This document shows positions 8,957 to 17,557 of a DNA stretch of 64,000 nt, one piece after another (position 1 is the stretch's first letter; every line of letters starts with the position of its first letter). The translations under genes were made by a program, and so were the position numbers. A model generated the notes under the pieces. That model made no database searches. It was not told the DNA's origin and worked only from the letters and a program-made list of their open reading frames with translations. Source of the stretch: LMUY01 sp965199095 (GTDB taxonomy: Bacteria > Pseudomonadota > Alphaproteobacteria > Acetobacterales > Acetobacteraceae); contig CBDAQM010000007.1 of NCBI GenBank assembly GCA_965199095.1, positions 124,001 through 188,000 on the forward strand, written 5' to 3'.

Positions 8957-9328
8957 CTAGCCGCCGAGTTCACGCACCATCGTCAGCAACTGGGACATCG
9001 CGAAGGGTTTGAGGAGGGCCCGTTCGCGCTCCCTCAAGGTGCGGCGCCGGATGGCGATATGGGTTCCGGATATGTAGATGACCGAGAGCTCTGGACTGCG
9101 TTCCAACGCCTCCGACGCCAATTGGAAGCCGTTCGGCCCCTCCTTGTCGACAGAACGGTCGGCGACCAGGATCACCCGTCCGTCCGCCGCCGCCAGGGCA
9201 TCCTTGGCCTGCGATCCCGTCGCCGCCTCCAGCACTGGATAACCGGCGTCACGCAGCCCATCGGCCAAAAGAGCCCGCAAGGTGGAGTCGTCCTCCATGA
9301 GGAGGATCGTTACATTAAAACCGGTCAC
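8957..9328 (-). CDS. Stand-alone response regulator receiver protein
   Basis: A 123-residue CheY-like receiver domain without an output domain. The acidic pocket (EDD, residues 12-14), the probable phospho-acceptor Asp57 in VILVADRSV, a Ser in IYISGTHI and the conserved Lys in ALLKPF are all present. GTG 9328 is the start that gives the canonical first beta-strand (NVTILLMEDD). The closest gene upstream on the same strand is flagellin, 100 bp away. A link to motility is possible but not shown, and no partner kinase lies nearby. Confidence 0.82.
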   Translation of the reverse strand: MTGFNVTILLMEDDSTLRALLADGLRDAGYPVLEAATGSQAKDALAAADGRVILVADRSVDKEGPNGFQLASEALERSPELSVIYISGTHIAIRRRTLRERERALLKPFAMSQLLTMVRELGG

Positions 9329-9428
9329 GCAGGCAGCTTAATGCAGGCGGATGAATCCTGCTATATCACCACCCGGCGAACGACCTGCCTGCGTTTGCGC
9401 AGGCAGACGCATCGTCAGGAACGTCGGA

Positions 9429-10331
9429 TTACTTGAATAGGCTGAGCAAGGACTGTGGAGACTGGTTCGCAATCGAAAGAGCCTGGGTGCCAAGCTGCTG
9501 TTTGATCTGCAGGGATTGCAGCACTGCGGACTCTTTAGAGAGATCCGCGTCCACCAGGGCGCCAAGGCCGGAGTTGAGGCTGTCGATCTTGTTGCTGTTG
9601 AAGGTGATCTGGCTGTCCAAATAGTTCGAGTCCGAACCGGCCTGGTTCAACTGGTTGTTGACCCCGACCTGCGTCTGGTCGAACCCGGCGCCGCTCTGCA
9701 ACGCTGCCAGCGCTGCGGTTTGCGCGGCGCTGGGCGTGGCGGGTCCGGTGATCGTGTCCTGGCCTGTGGCGCTGCGGGTGAACGACACCCCGATGAGTTC
9801 GGCCAAAGTGTTCGGCAGCGCGCTGACATCTTCGTTGTTCAACGTTGCCGTGGAGCCCGCTTCGTTGCTGATCACCGATTTGTCTGCGCCGGGAACGGTG
9901 CCGGAGGCAGCCCCAAGCAGCGTCTGGCCATTATACGTTGAGTTGTCGACGGCATCGGCCACCGTCTTCACCAATTCGGTATAGGAGGTGATGTATTGGT
10001 TCCGCTGATCGTCGGAGATGCTCTGGTCGCTGATCTTGACGAGCAAGCCCTTGGCGGTCGTGATCTGGTTGGAGATGCTGGTCAGGGAGGACAGGGCTGT
10101 GGTGACCAGCCCCTTCGCGGTGCCCAGTTGCTGGTTGACGCTGGTCAATGCCCCGACATCGGACCGCACCTTCTGCGCCACGGCGAAGGCGCCCCCATCA
10201 TCGGTGGCATCCGCCACCCGGTAGCCGGTGGAGATCTCCTTCTGCGCGGTTTGCAGCGCGGAGCTGGTGTTGTTCAGGGATTGCAGAGCAACATACGACG
10301 CAGTGTTGGTGTTGATCGATCCAACGGACAT
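9429..10331 (-). CDS. Flagellin
   Basis: The 300-residue protein has the two conserved helical ends of flagellin: an N-terminal D0/D1 block (INTNTASYVALQSLNNTSS, then EISTGYRVADATDDG) and a C-terminal block rich in Leu/Gln (KESAVLQSLQIKQQLGTQAL). They flank a short, Thr/Ser/Asn-rich variable region (about 140-215). It polymerises into the flagellar filament after export through the flagellar type III apparatus. The length is at the short end for the family, so the exposed D2/D3 part is small. No other flagellar gene is in the window. A sigma28-like promoter and a 5'-leader hairpin lie upstream. Confidence 0.93.
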   Translation of the reverse strand: MSVGSINTNTASYVALQSLNNTSSALQTAQKEISTGYRVADATDDGGAFAVAQKVRSDVGALTSVNQQLGTAKGLVTTALSSLTSISNQITTAKGLLVKISDQSISDDQRNQYITSYTELVKTVADAVDNSTYNGQTLLGAASGTVPGADKSVISNEAGSTATLNNEDVSALPNTLAELIGVSFTRSATGQDTITGPATPSAAQTAALAALQSGAGFDQTQVGVNNQLNQAGSDSNYLDSQITFNSNKIDSLNSGLGALVDADLSKESAVLQSLQIKQQLGTQALSIANQSPQSLLSLFK

Positions 10332-10353
10332 GGTGTTTTACCTGATGCTAGCC

Positions 10354-10408
10354 GTCCGCCATTCTGCGGACCACCAATCCTTATCAAGTGAGCGTGAACA
10401 AAAGCTTA
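10354..10408 (-). promoter_or_regulatory. Sigma28-like promoter and leader hairpin of the flagellin gene
   Basis: Read on the minus strand, TAAGCTTT (10408-10401) is followed after 12 bp by CTTGATAA (10388-10381). This resembles the flagellar sigma28 consensus TAAAGTTT-N11-GCCGATAA. The predicted leader of about 45 bases contains an inverted repeat GTCCGC/GCGGAC (10354-10371) just before the ATG, where translation of flagellin mRNA could be controlled. The assignment is by inspection only. Confidence 0.5.
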
Positions 10409-10483
10409 ATCCGTTCCGACCGCGCAGAGACAAACGAGTAGAGTCTTGTTAGAACCAAGACGGTTTCAACGAAGGAGTCTGCC

Positions 10484-11083
10484 TTGACCGACGCCAACCA
10501 TCGGCATTCCGATTACCCGATCGACAAGCTCTTCCTGGATCGCTGGTCGCCGCGCGCGTTCACCGGGGAAGAAATCAGCGAGCAGGCGCTGATGACCCTG
10601 TTCGAGGCCGCACGGTGGGCGCCGTCCTCCTACAACTCGCAGCCTTGGCGTTTTGTCTACGCGCGCAAGGGCACTCCGCATTTCGACAAGTTCCTGGACC
10701 TGCTGGTTCCGTTCAACCAGAGCTGGGCGAAGACCGCCTCTGCCTTGGTGGTGTTGATCTCCAACTCGTTGATGCTGCCGCCGGGCAAGGACAAGCCCGT
10801 GCCGTCGCATAGCCACTCGATGGATGCCGGCGCCGCCTGGACCTGCCTGGCGCTGCAGGCGACTTTGTCCGGCTGGCACACCCATGGCATGGTCGGCTTC
10901 GACATGGAACGGGCGTTTGCGGAGCTCAACGTTCCGGAAGGCTACCGGGTGGAGCAGGCGATCGCCATCGGCAAGATCGGCGACAAGGCCACCCTGCCGG
11001 AGGCGATGGCGGCGCGCGAGGCGCCGAACGATCGCATCCCTCTGTCCCAGGTGGTGATGGAAGGCTCGTTCAAGGCAGCATAA
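10484..11083 (+). CDS. Nitroreductase family protein
   Basis: A 199-residue FMN-dependent oxidoreductase of the nitroreductase fold. The FMN-contacting segments DRWSPRAFTGEEIS and APSSYNSQPWRFVYA are near the N-terminus, and the glycine-containing IAIGKIGDKA is near the C-terminus. Family members reduce nitro groups, quinones or other electrophiles with NAD(P)H; the natural substrate cannot be told from sequence. The start is TTG 10484, supported by GAAGGAG (10471-10477). The gene is divergent from flagellin and convergent with a flavin reductase gene, with which it shares a stem-loop between the stops. Confidence 0.9.
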   Translation: MTDANHRHSDYPIDKLFLDRWSPRAFTGEEISEQALMTLFEAARWAPSSYNSQPWRFVYARKGTPHFDKFLDLLVPFNQSWAKTASALVVLISNSLMLPPGKDKPVPSHSHSMDAGAAWTCLALQATLSGWHTHGMVGFDMERAFAELNVPEGYRVEQAIAIGKIGDKATLPEAMAAREAPNDRIPLSQVVMEGSFKAA

Positions 11084-11093
11084 CGGGGGATTC

Positions 11094-11118
11094 GGCCCTC
11101 TCCCGTTTGGAGAGGGCC
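11094..11118. terminator. 10-bp stem-loop between convergent genes (family 1-like)
   Basis: GGCCCTCTCC (11094-11103) and GGAGAGGGCC (11109-11118) pair perfectly around CGTTT. It lies between the stops of the convergent nitroreductase and flavin reductase genes and could serve both strands. No T-tract is present. The sequence is a shortened family 1 repeat. Confidence 0.5.
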
Positions 11119-11120
11119 GC

Positions 11121-11633
11121 CTAAATCGCGCCGTACGCGCCTGCCTTGTAAACGAGGTTCGGCACGTCGCGAGACACCGCGGCGACGATCGCGCCGATGA
11201 AGATGGTGTGCGTTCCTGCCTGGATTGTCTGCACGACCACGCAATCGAAGGCCGCGGCGGCGTTTTCCAGCAGCGGCACGCCCGACGCGAGTTCCGTCCA
11301 TTGCGCATGGTCGAACCGGTCGTCCAAGGAAGCGGCGAAGGCGTTGGCGACGAGTTCCTGGTCGTGTGACAGGAAGCTGACGCCGAACCGCCCGGCCGCC
11401 ACGATCACGGCCTCGGCACTGCTGGACCGGTTGACGCACACCAGCATCTGCGGCGGATCGGCACTGACGGAGCACACGGCGGTGGCCGTCAGACCGCCGC
11501 GTGTGCCCTCATGCACGGTGGTGACCACCGTCACGGCCCCGGGCACTTGGCGCATGCACGCGCGGAACGTTGCGGAATCGATCATTTTTTCCGGCAGGGC
11601 GATTTTCACACCAGGTTCGGCTGAAGTGTCCAT
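11121..11633 (-). CDS. Flavin reductase domain protein (HpaC-like)
   Basis: The 170-residue protein matches the flavin reductase-like fold that binds FMN/FAD and supplies reduced flavin to partner monooxygenases. Visible conserved segments are FRACMRQVPGAVTVVTT, GLTATAVCSVSADPPQMLVCVN and GVSFLSHDQELVANAFA. ATG 11633 begins MDTSAEPGVKIALPEKM just ahead of the domain; the open frame continues upstream but without family-like sequence. No monooxygenase gene is adjacent, so the partner is unknown. A general NAD(P)H:flavin oxidoreductase is the alternative reading. Confidence 0.85.
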   Translation of the reverse strand: MDTSAEPGVKIALPEKMIDSATFRACMRQVPGAVTVVTTVHEGTRGGLTATAVCSVSADPPQMLVCVNRSSSAEAVIVAAGRFGVSFLSHDQELVANAFAASLDDRFDHAQWTELASGVPLLENAAAAFDCVVVQTIQAGTHTIFIGAIVAAVSRDVPNLVYKAGAYGAI

Positions 11634-11872
11634 GCCCCGCTTTAGCATGCCGGAGCAGTGCGGCAATGCGCCGAATGCAACGCCGGGTTTCCCACATGAC
11701 CATGAAGCAGGGGATATGGCCTGCGACAAGCTGCCCCTTGGATGACGCGGATGGCTGCCCCGGCGCTGCACGGGGATGCTTCGCCCGCCGTAGATGCTAT
11801 ACTACCGCGCCCAGCCGCGCTTCCGCCCGCTCCACGGGCAGACTGGCTGCCGTTATCGAGGTTTTGCTCTGC

Positions 11873-14800
11873 ATGCCGACGCCGTTTTCCGCCGAAGACC
11901 TCCGCGCCTTGTTTGAGCCGCGCACACTGACCCGGGGTCGCAGCTTGGTCTTGTTGGGCGCGGTGGAGGTTGCCCTGGCGGGCGAGTCCATCAGTGCCGG
12001 CGTTGTCGACACCGGGCAGCGCCGCACCGCAACGCTCACCCCGCTCCCGCGCAGCGGCCGTGTTGGGTTCAGCACGCGTTGCACCTGCCGCCAGCCGGCC
12101 TGCGCCCATTTGGCGGCCGCTGGGTTGGCGGCGCTGGACCGCTTCCCGGCGCTGCGTCGCCCTGCCACGCCGTCACTGGACCAGCCGGGGCCTGACGCCC
12201 CACCGCCCCGCCGGCTGTTGTTCGACGTGGGCGCCGCGAGCCCGCCTTTCGCCTGCATCGTCTCCGCCGTCCTGCTGGACGAGCAGGCCGGCCGGCTGGA
12301 GGGCACGACGCCAGCGCGGATTGCCGCGGATGCCAGCGCCTCCGCGGAGGCGAAGACGGTGGCAGGCCTGCTGGAGGGCGCCCGCACGGAAGTCAGCCCT
12401 GAGAGGCTGGACGCCGTGATCGCGGCGCTGCTGCAATCGGGCCAGGCCCGCTGGGTGGCGACGCGGCGCCTGATGCGCCCGGGACCGCCTCGCTCCTTCG
12501 ATGCCGGGGCGCCGCCACCGCTGCCGCCACGGTCCGCCGTGCTGCTGGGCGCTGTTGGCAATTGGTACGTGGACGCCAGCAGCGGCGCCACCGGACAAGC
12601 CCGGTTCAACGCGGCGGCCAAGCCAGCGGCCAAACCCCGCGGACGCAAGCGGGAGCCGATCCCCTTGCCCGCACTGCAGAGCGACCACGTTATTGTTACC
12701 AGGTCGGCGACGCCGGTGTTGCGGCTGCGCAAGCGGCAGGGTCCGGACGAGGCGGGCACGCTCACGCTGCTGGACACATTGACGCTGGATTTCGACTACG
12801 CAGGCGAGCACGGCGGCAGCGGCCTGGCGGAAGGCGATGACGAACGGCAGTTCGTGCGCGTTGCCGGGGGCAAGGGTGTTGAATTCGTCCGGCGCGACCC
12901 GGCGGAAGAGGAGAAAGCAGGGCAAACCCTGGCCGAATACGGCTTCGTCCAGCTCCGCGTCGCCGATGGCAGCACGGGCAAGGGGCGTCGCGTCCACGTG
13001 CTGCGCGGGCCGGACGCGGCGGAGCAATGGCACCGTTTCCTGTTGGACCGGGTGCCGGCGCTGCAGGAACAGGGCTGGACCGTCATCGTGGAGGCCGGGT
13101 TCGGCCCGCGCGTGGCGAAAGTCGTCGGCGGCTTCGACGCGCGGGTGAGCGACGCCGAACGCGGCAGCTTCTCGCTGGATCTCGGGATCGAGGTGGACGG
13201 CGTGCGCGTGCCGCTGCTGCCGATCCTGGTGCGGCTGCTGGAGCGCGGGCCGGAGGCGATGCGCACCATGGGCGACGAGCTGGTCACCAGCCTGGAGGAT
13301 GGCCGCGTCGTGCGGCTGCCGGCGGAGCGGGTGCGCAAGCTGCTGGCGGTGGTCGGCGACCTGGTGGAGGCCGCGGCCAACCGCACCGATTCCGCCCTGG
13401 TGCTGCCGGACGGCGAGGCCGCGGCGGTGCTGGACCTGGAAGAACTGCTCACCACGCGCTGGCAGGGCGGCGCCGACGTGGCCGCCACGGTGGAGCGATT
13501 CCGCGACCTGCCGGATATGGTGGACGTGCCGATCCCCCAGGGGTTCACCGCCACGCTGCGCCCCTACCAGCAGCACGGGCTGAACTGGCTGCAGCATCTG
13601 CGCGAGCACGGGCTGGGCGGCTTCCTGGCCGATGAGATGGGGCTGGGCAAGACGGCGCAGACCATCGCGCATATCGCCGCCGAATACGAAGCGGGCCGGC
13701 TGGACCGCCCGGTGCTGGTGGTGCTGCCCACCAGCCTAGTCGCCAACTGGCAGGCCGAGTTGGCCCGCTTCGCGCCGCATCTGACCGTCGAGGTGCTGCA
13801 CGGCCAAGGACGCGAGGCGCGGCGCGCCAAGCTGGACGGCGTGTCCGTCGTCATCACCACCTACGCCGTGCTCGCGCGCGATGCGGAAGCGATGAAGGAG
13901 ATCGCCTGGCACCTGATCGTGTTGGACGAGGCGCAGGCGATCAAGAGTCCGGAAGCCAAGGCCACCCGCGCTATCTGCCAGTTGGACTCGCGCCACCGCA
14001 TTTGCCTGTCCGGCACGCCGATCGAGAACAATCTGGACGAGCTGTGGTCCCAATTCGCCTTCCTGCAACCCGGCCTGCTGGGCGATCGGCGCTCCTTCGG
14101 CAAACGCTTCCGCTCGCCGATCGAGAAAGAGGGCGATCCGCTGCGCCGCAGCCAACTCAGCCGCCGCATCCGGCCGTTCATCCTGCGCCGCACCAAGGCG
14201 GAGGTCGCGTCCGAGTTGCCGCCGAAGGAGACGATCCTGCGGCATATCACGCTCGGCGCCGAGCAGCGGGAGTTCTACGACACCATCCGCGCCACGCTGC
14301 ACGACACGGTGCGCGACCAGTTGGCGGAGCTGGGGCCGAACCAGGGCCGCTTCGTGGTGCTGAACGCGCTGCTGAAGCTGCGCCAGGCCTGTTGCGACCC
14401 CAGGCTGGTGAAGCTGACATCCGGGCCGAGCGAGGCCGGATCCGCCAAGCTGGACACGCTGCTGGAGATGATCGGCGGCATGCTGCCGGAGGGGCGGCGC
14501 ATCCTGCTGTTCAGCCAGTTCACCTCCATGCTGGACCTGATCAAGCCGCGGCTGGTCGAGGCCGGGCACACATTCGTCGAGCTGCGCGGCGACACCCGCG
14601 ACCGGGCCGAGCCGGTGCGGGCGTTCCAGGCCGGCGAGGTCCCGCTGTTCCTGATCAGCCTTAAGGCCGGCGGCCGCGGCCTGAACCTGACCAGCGCCGA
14701 TACGGTGATCCACTACGATCCCTGGTGGAACCCGGCGGTCGAAGACCAGGCCTCCGACCGGGCCCACCGCATCGGCCAAACCCGCTCCGTGTTCGTCTAC

Positions 14801-14965
14801 AAGCTGATCGCCGCCGATACGGTGGAGGAACGGATCGTGCAACTGCAGGAGCGCAAGGCCGAACTCGCCAATTTGGCCTTCGACTCGGAGATCGAGGCAT
14901 CCGGCCTGGATTCGGACGATTTGGAGTTCCTGCTGGCCTCGGAGACGCAGCGCCGCGCGGCGTGA
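11873..14965 (+). CDS. SNF2-family DNA helicase/translocase with SWIM zinc finger
   Basis: A 1030-residue Swi2/Snf2 ATPase. The N-terminus has a SWIM zinc finger, CxCx4CxH (CTCRQPACAH, about residues 65-75), followed by a long linker region. The C-terminal half holds the SNF2 motor: DEMGLGKTAQT (motif I), VLDEAQAIK (motif II), SGTPIENN (III), LLFSQFTSMLDLI, KAGGRGLNLTSADTVIHYDP (V) and DRAHRIGQTR (VI). Such bacterial proteins translocate on duplex DNA; their cellular role is mostly unknown. ATG 11873 is chosen because the SWIM domain begins soon after; the longer frame to 11570 is antisense to the flavin reductase gene. A TATACT box lies at 11798-11803 but no matching -35 was seen. Confidence 0.92.
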   Translation: MPTPFSAEDLRALFEPRTLTRGRSLVLLGAVEVALAGESISAGVVDTGQRRTATLTPLPRSGRVGFSTRCTCRQPACAHLAAAGLAALDRFPALRRPATPSLDQPGPDAPPPRRLLFDVGAASPPFACIVSAVLLDEQAGRLEGTTPARIAADASASAEAKTVAGLLEGARTEVSPERLDAVIAALLQSGQARWVATRRLMRPGPPRSFDAGAPPPLPPRSAVLLGAVGNWYVDASSGATGQARFNAAAKPAAKPRGRKREPIPLPALQSDHVIVTRSATPVLRLRKRQGPDEAGTLTLLDTLTLDFDYAGEHGGSGLAEGDDERQFVRVAGGKGVEFVRRDPAEEEKAGQTLAEYGFVQLRVADGSTGKGRRVHVLRGPDAAEQWHRFLLDRVPALQEQGWTVIVEAGFGPRVAKVVGGFDARVSDAERGSFSLDLGIEVDGVRVPLLPILVRLLERGPEAMRTMGDELVTSLEDGRVVRLPAERVRKLLAVVGDLVEAAANRTDSALVLPDGEAAAVLDLEELLTTRWQGGADVAATVERFRDLPDMVDVPIPQGFTATLRPYQQHGLNWLQHLREHGLGGFLADEMGLGKTAQTIAHIAAEYEAGRLDRPVLVVLPTSLVANWQAELARFAPHLTVEVLHGQGREARRAKLDGVSVVITTYAVLARDAEAMKEIAWHLIVLDEAQAIKSPEAKATRAICQLDSRHRICLSGTPIENNLDELWSQFAFLQPGLLGDRRSFGKRFRSPIEKEGDPLRRSQLSRRIRPFILRRTKAEVASELPPKETILRHITLGAEQREFYDTIRATLHDTVRDQLAELGPNQGRFVVLNALLKLRQACCDPRLVKLTSGPSEAGSAKLDTLLEMIGGMLPEGRRILLFSQFTSMLDLIKPRLVEAGHTFVELRGDTRDRAEPVRAFQAGEVPLFLISLKAGGRGLNLTSADTVIHYDPWWNPAVEDQASDRAHRIGQTRSVFVYKLIAADTVEERIVQLQERKAELANLAFDSEIEASGLDSDDLEFLLASETQRRAA

Positions 14966-15061
14966 TTGCGGCCGACTGGCTGGACAGCGTGGCCCGTCTT
15001 CGCACAGCGAATGCACGGACAAACCGGTGCAGCGAGACTGCGGCCGGTCCGTGCGCGTTGT

Positions 15062-15087
15062 CCCGCATGAGCAAACGCTCATGCGGG
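15062..15087. repeat. Family 2 palindromic repeat, copy 1
   Basis: CCCGCATGAGC (15062-15072) and GCTCATGCGGG (15077-15087) form a perfect 11-bp stem with an AAAC loop. On the minus strand the flanks read CGTAGCCCGCATGAGC...TTGCTCATGCGGGAC, the same as copy 2 at 30748-30773. It lies 12 bp beyond the stop of the minus-strand hydrolase gene. Confidence 0.75.
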
Positions 15088-15098
15088 CTACGTTCTCC

Positions 15099-16235
15099 TC
15101 AGCGGGACCGGTGATCCTGGGAGCGCGGGCGGAGGGCGTGGCGCAGGGTACGGCGGCGGCGGCGAAGCCAGCGGCGGAGGACACCAGGCCAGCGTTGCGC
15201 CCTGGCACGGGCCCGCACGCTGCTGCGAAGCTTGCGGAGCCGCTTGGCATAAAGCGACGCCCCGTTGGTCAGGGTCGCCACGTTCTCCATGACGGCCAAG
15301 GCCTCCGCCAAGTTGCCGCTTTGCTCCAGCGCGAAGCTGTACAGCACCAGCACGCCGGGGCTGGTCGGGTGCAGCGCCACAGCCTGTCGGTGCAGGGCCA
15401 GCGACTCGTCGAAGCGGCCGGCATGGCTCAGCTCCATCGCGAGCGTCGACAGGCAGCCGCCATGGTGCGGGGCGACCCGGACAGCCTCCTGCAGCACGGC
15501 GATGCGCTGGGTCGGGTCAGCCGTCTGCTGCGCGACGGCGAGGAAATGCTGGGGCGATTGCCCACGGCGCGGCCAAGCCTCCGCGATCAACCCGGCGGCG
15601 TCGAACGTGCCGTCGCAGACCGACAGGACGGTGGATTGGAGGAGCCCGATCTCGTGCAGGTAGCCCACCACCGTGTGCCCGGCCTGCTTCAGCGGCACCG
15701 GCGTGAACTTGAACCTGGTTTTCAGCAGCTCGGCATGGCGCCCATCGGAATCCGTGGGATCGTAGACGACATAGGCCTCGTCCAACACGGGGAACGGCAA
15801 CCGCCGCTCCCATACCGGCGCGAACCGCCGGCTGGGCTCGTGCCAGCGCCGCTCGAACGGGGCGACCTTGGGGTCGATCGAATATTGCGGCGACATCGCC
15901 AGCGCACAGTGCGCCCCCACGAGCCCGGCCAAGCGGATGGCCGCGTAGCCGCCCATGCTGGAGCCATAGGTGATGACGCGGGCGTGCCCACGCGTCGCAG
16001 CGTGCACCGTCGCCATGGCGGCTTCGGTCTCAGCATACTGGTACCAGTCGTTTTCCCGCGACAGGATGTGGATCGCATCCATGCTGCGCGAGCGGAAGAA
16101 ATCCTCGCCGAACCCACGCCGGTCCAAGGTGCGGTTGTCGGTGAACGAGTCGAAGGTGACGACGCAGCACGCGCTGCCGAAATCGCCGACTTTGCGAACA
16201 ACCAGGTCGTTACTGCGGAATAGCTCCTGGCTCAT
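15099..16235 (-). CDS. Alpha/beta-hydrolase fold protein with C-terminal TPR repeats
   Basis: The 378-residue protein has two parts. Residues about 1-215 look like an alpha/beta hydrolase, with the nucleophile-elbow sequence YGSSMGGYAAIRLAG and a possible catalytic His in KQAGHTVVGYL. Residues about 220-330 contain TPR-like helical repeats (AVRVAPHHGGCLSTLAMEL, AVALHPTSPGVLVLYSFAL). The last 40 residues are very rich in Arg. Similar hydrolase/TPR proteins occur in surface polysaccharide or sulfotransferase-type gene clusters, but no such cluster is complete here. The next gene downstream of its promoter side is a TylF-like methyltransferase on the same strand. Substrate unknown. Confidence 0.65.
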   Translation of the reverse strand: MSQELFRSNDLVVRKVGDFGSACCVVTFDSFTDNRTLDRRGFGEDFFRSRSMDAIHILSRENDWYQYAETEAAMATVHAATRGHARVITYGSSMGGYAAIRLAGLVGAHCALAMSPQYSIDPKVAPFERRWHEPSRRFAPVWERRLPFPVLDEAYVVYDPTDSDGRHAELLKTRFKFTPVPLKQAGHTVVGYLHEIGLLQSTVLSVCDGTFDAAGLIAEAWPRRGQSPQHFLAVAQQTADPTQRIAVLQEAVRVAPHHGGCLSTLAMELSHAGRFDESLALHRQAVALHPTSPGVLVLYSFALEQSGNLAEALAVMENVATLTNGASLYAKRLRKLRSSVRARARAQRWPGVLRRWLRRRRRTLRHALRPRSQDHRSR

Positions 16236-16277
16236 CCAAGGAGTTTAGCCCACCGGGCATAGATCGCGGTAGCCCGG

Positions 16278-17075
16278 CTACAGCTTGACCAACATTGCCT
16301 GGGAGGTTGCGAGCTCGATCGGCCGCTCCCGACGGCCAAACAGGAACTCGGCGAACGCATCACGCACGCCATCGAGATAGGAATAGTCATGCGACAGGAT
16401 TACGCCGCCCTGGAGCATGCGCGGATAGAAAAACTCCAGACACGCCAACGTGCTGGATTTTAAGTCCACATCCAGGTGGACGAACGAGAACCGACGCTCG
16501 GCACAAGGCTGCGCCGTCGCGGGGAACAATCCCTGATAGTAGCTGATGTTCTCCCGATCGGCCAGGTACGACTGGACCGACCCAAGCGATGCGGCATAAT
16601 GACCTTCCCGCATCCGCTCGTGCTCGGTGGCGTCCGGCGCCGGAAGCCCGACGAAGGTATCGAACAAATGCAGCGGGTTGTTGCCGCTTGCAATGCTGAT
16701 GAGCCGCGCCGAGACGCCTTGATAGACGCCAACCTCCGCCATCTCGCCACCCAACCCGCCCTGGGACCTGGCGAGCGAATACACCGTGAAGGCTTCGTTC
16801 CCGCTCAATAGCGACTCGCGGCCTCGCCTCGCGGTGCGGATCGCCGACATCACTTCAGTCTGCTTGTGCCCGCCGAGGATGCCGAGCTCCAACCGGGCCA
16901 GGATACCGATCGACAACGATCGGATGGTCCGGCTTGCGGCGATCAGCCGATGCAGGCGGGCACTGTTGTACGGCCGCCGCGGTGGCGAAATCCCTGTCAA
17001 TGCCAGGGCGGACGCGGCCGGGGAGCCAGAGGAAGGGGGTATGGTGTTCACCTTCTGATGGTGTCGCCACGCCAC
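16278..17075 (-). CDS. TylF/MycF-type class I SAM-dependent O-methyltransferase
   Basis: The 265-residue protein shows the pattern of the macrocin O-methyltransferase family: a SAM-binding GEMAEVGVYQGVSARLI, an acidic segment LHLFDTFVGLPAPD, the metal/SAM site FVHLDVDLKSSTLACLEFF and a C-terminal GGVILSHDYSYLDGVRDA. Family members methylate sugar hydroxyls; many in Proteobacteria sit in glycan or glycosyltransferase clusters. The start is GTG 17075; a first conserved segment only begins near residue 70, so the N-terminal 60-70 residues may be over-extended. It probably forms a unit with the hydrolase/TPR gene 42 bp downstream. The acceptor sugar is unknown. Confidence 0.8.
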   Translation of the reverse strand: MAWRHHQKVNTIPPSSGSPAASALALTGISPPRRPYNSARLHRLIAASRTIRSLSIGILARLELGILGGHKQTEVMSAIRTARRGRESLLSGNEAFTVYSLARSQGGLGGEMAEVGVYQGVSARLISIASGNNPLHLFDTFVGLPAPDATEHERMREGHYAASLGSVQSYLADRENISYYQGLFPATAQPCAERRFSFVHLDVDLKSSTLACLEFFYPRMLQGGVILSHDYSYLDGVRDAFAEFLFGRRERPIELATSQAMLVKL

Positions 17076-17178
17076 AGACGGCGGGGACGGACCCGGCGTT
17101 CACCGGGTCAGGTGGCGTGGTTACGCTTTTCGACCGTTGGTAGTTCGTTTTAGGGCGTGCAGCTTTTGCTCGGCCGTC

Positions 17179-17457
17179 TCAGAATCCAGCGATTGGGGCC
17201 ACGATGCGCAGGATCAGCAAGATCAGGAACACGAGCAGCAGGATCCGGAACACCCCTCCGAACAGACGCAGCACGGCAAACACGAACAGCAACGCGACGA
17301 TGATGATGATCGCCGATTGCAACCGGCCGGGCACCCCAAGCTGCACGAGGATCGCGCGCAAGAAACCCTCGACCACGCCGAACAGCGCCAGGAACAGGCC
17401 GAGCAGGAGGCGGAACCAGCCGATCATGGTCTGCAGGGCCTGATTGATCGCGTGCAT
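17179..17457 (-). CDS. Small hydrophobic membrane protein
   Basis: A 92-residue protein made almost entirely of hydrophobic helices: about residues 10-35, 46-68 and 70-90 (runs such as SAIIIIVALLFVFAVLRLF and ILLLVFLILLILRIVAP). It starts at ATG 17457 with MHAINQALQTM. It lies divergently 100 bp from the ABC exporter gene. I do not recognise a family. It may be a small inner-membrane protein; its high hydrophobicity and lack of stop codons support it being real. Confidence 0.6.
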   Translation of the reverse strand: MHAINQALQTMIGWFRLLLGLFLALFGVVEGFLRAILVQLGVPGRLQSAIIIIVALLFVFAVLRLFGGVFRILLLVFLILLILRIVAPIAGF

Positions 17458-17557
17458 GCCTGGCTTCCCGTTACGACCGGCGTTCTATCCGGGCAAAACC
17501 CCGCTTGTCACGCGACGGTGGCTTGACCGGGCTGGCCGTGCGATGGAAGCGGGATAG

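Noticed and set aside
11798..11803. TATACT as promoter of the SNF2 gene
   Set aside because: A good -10 box, but no acceptable -35 box was found 16-18 bp upstream.
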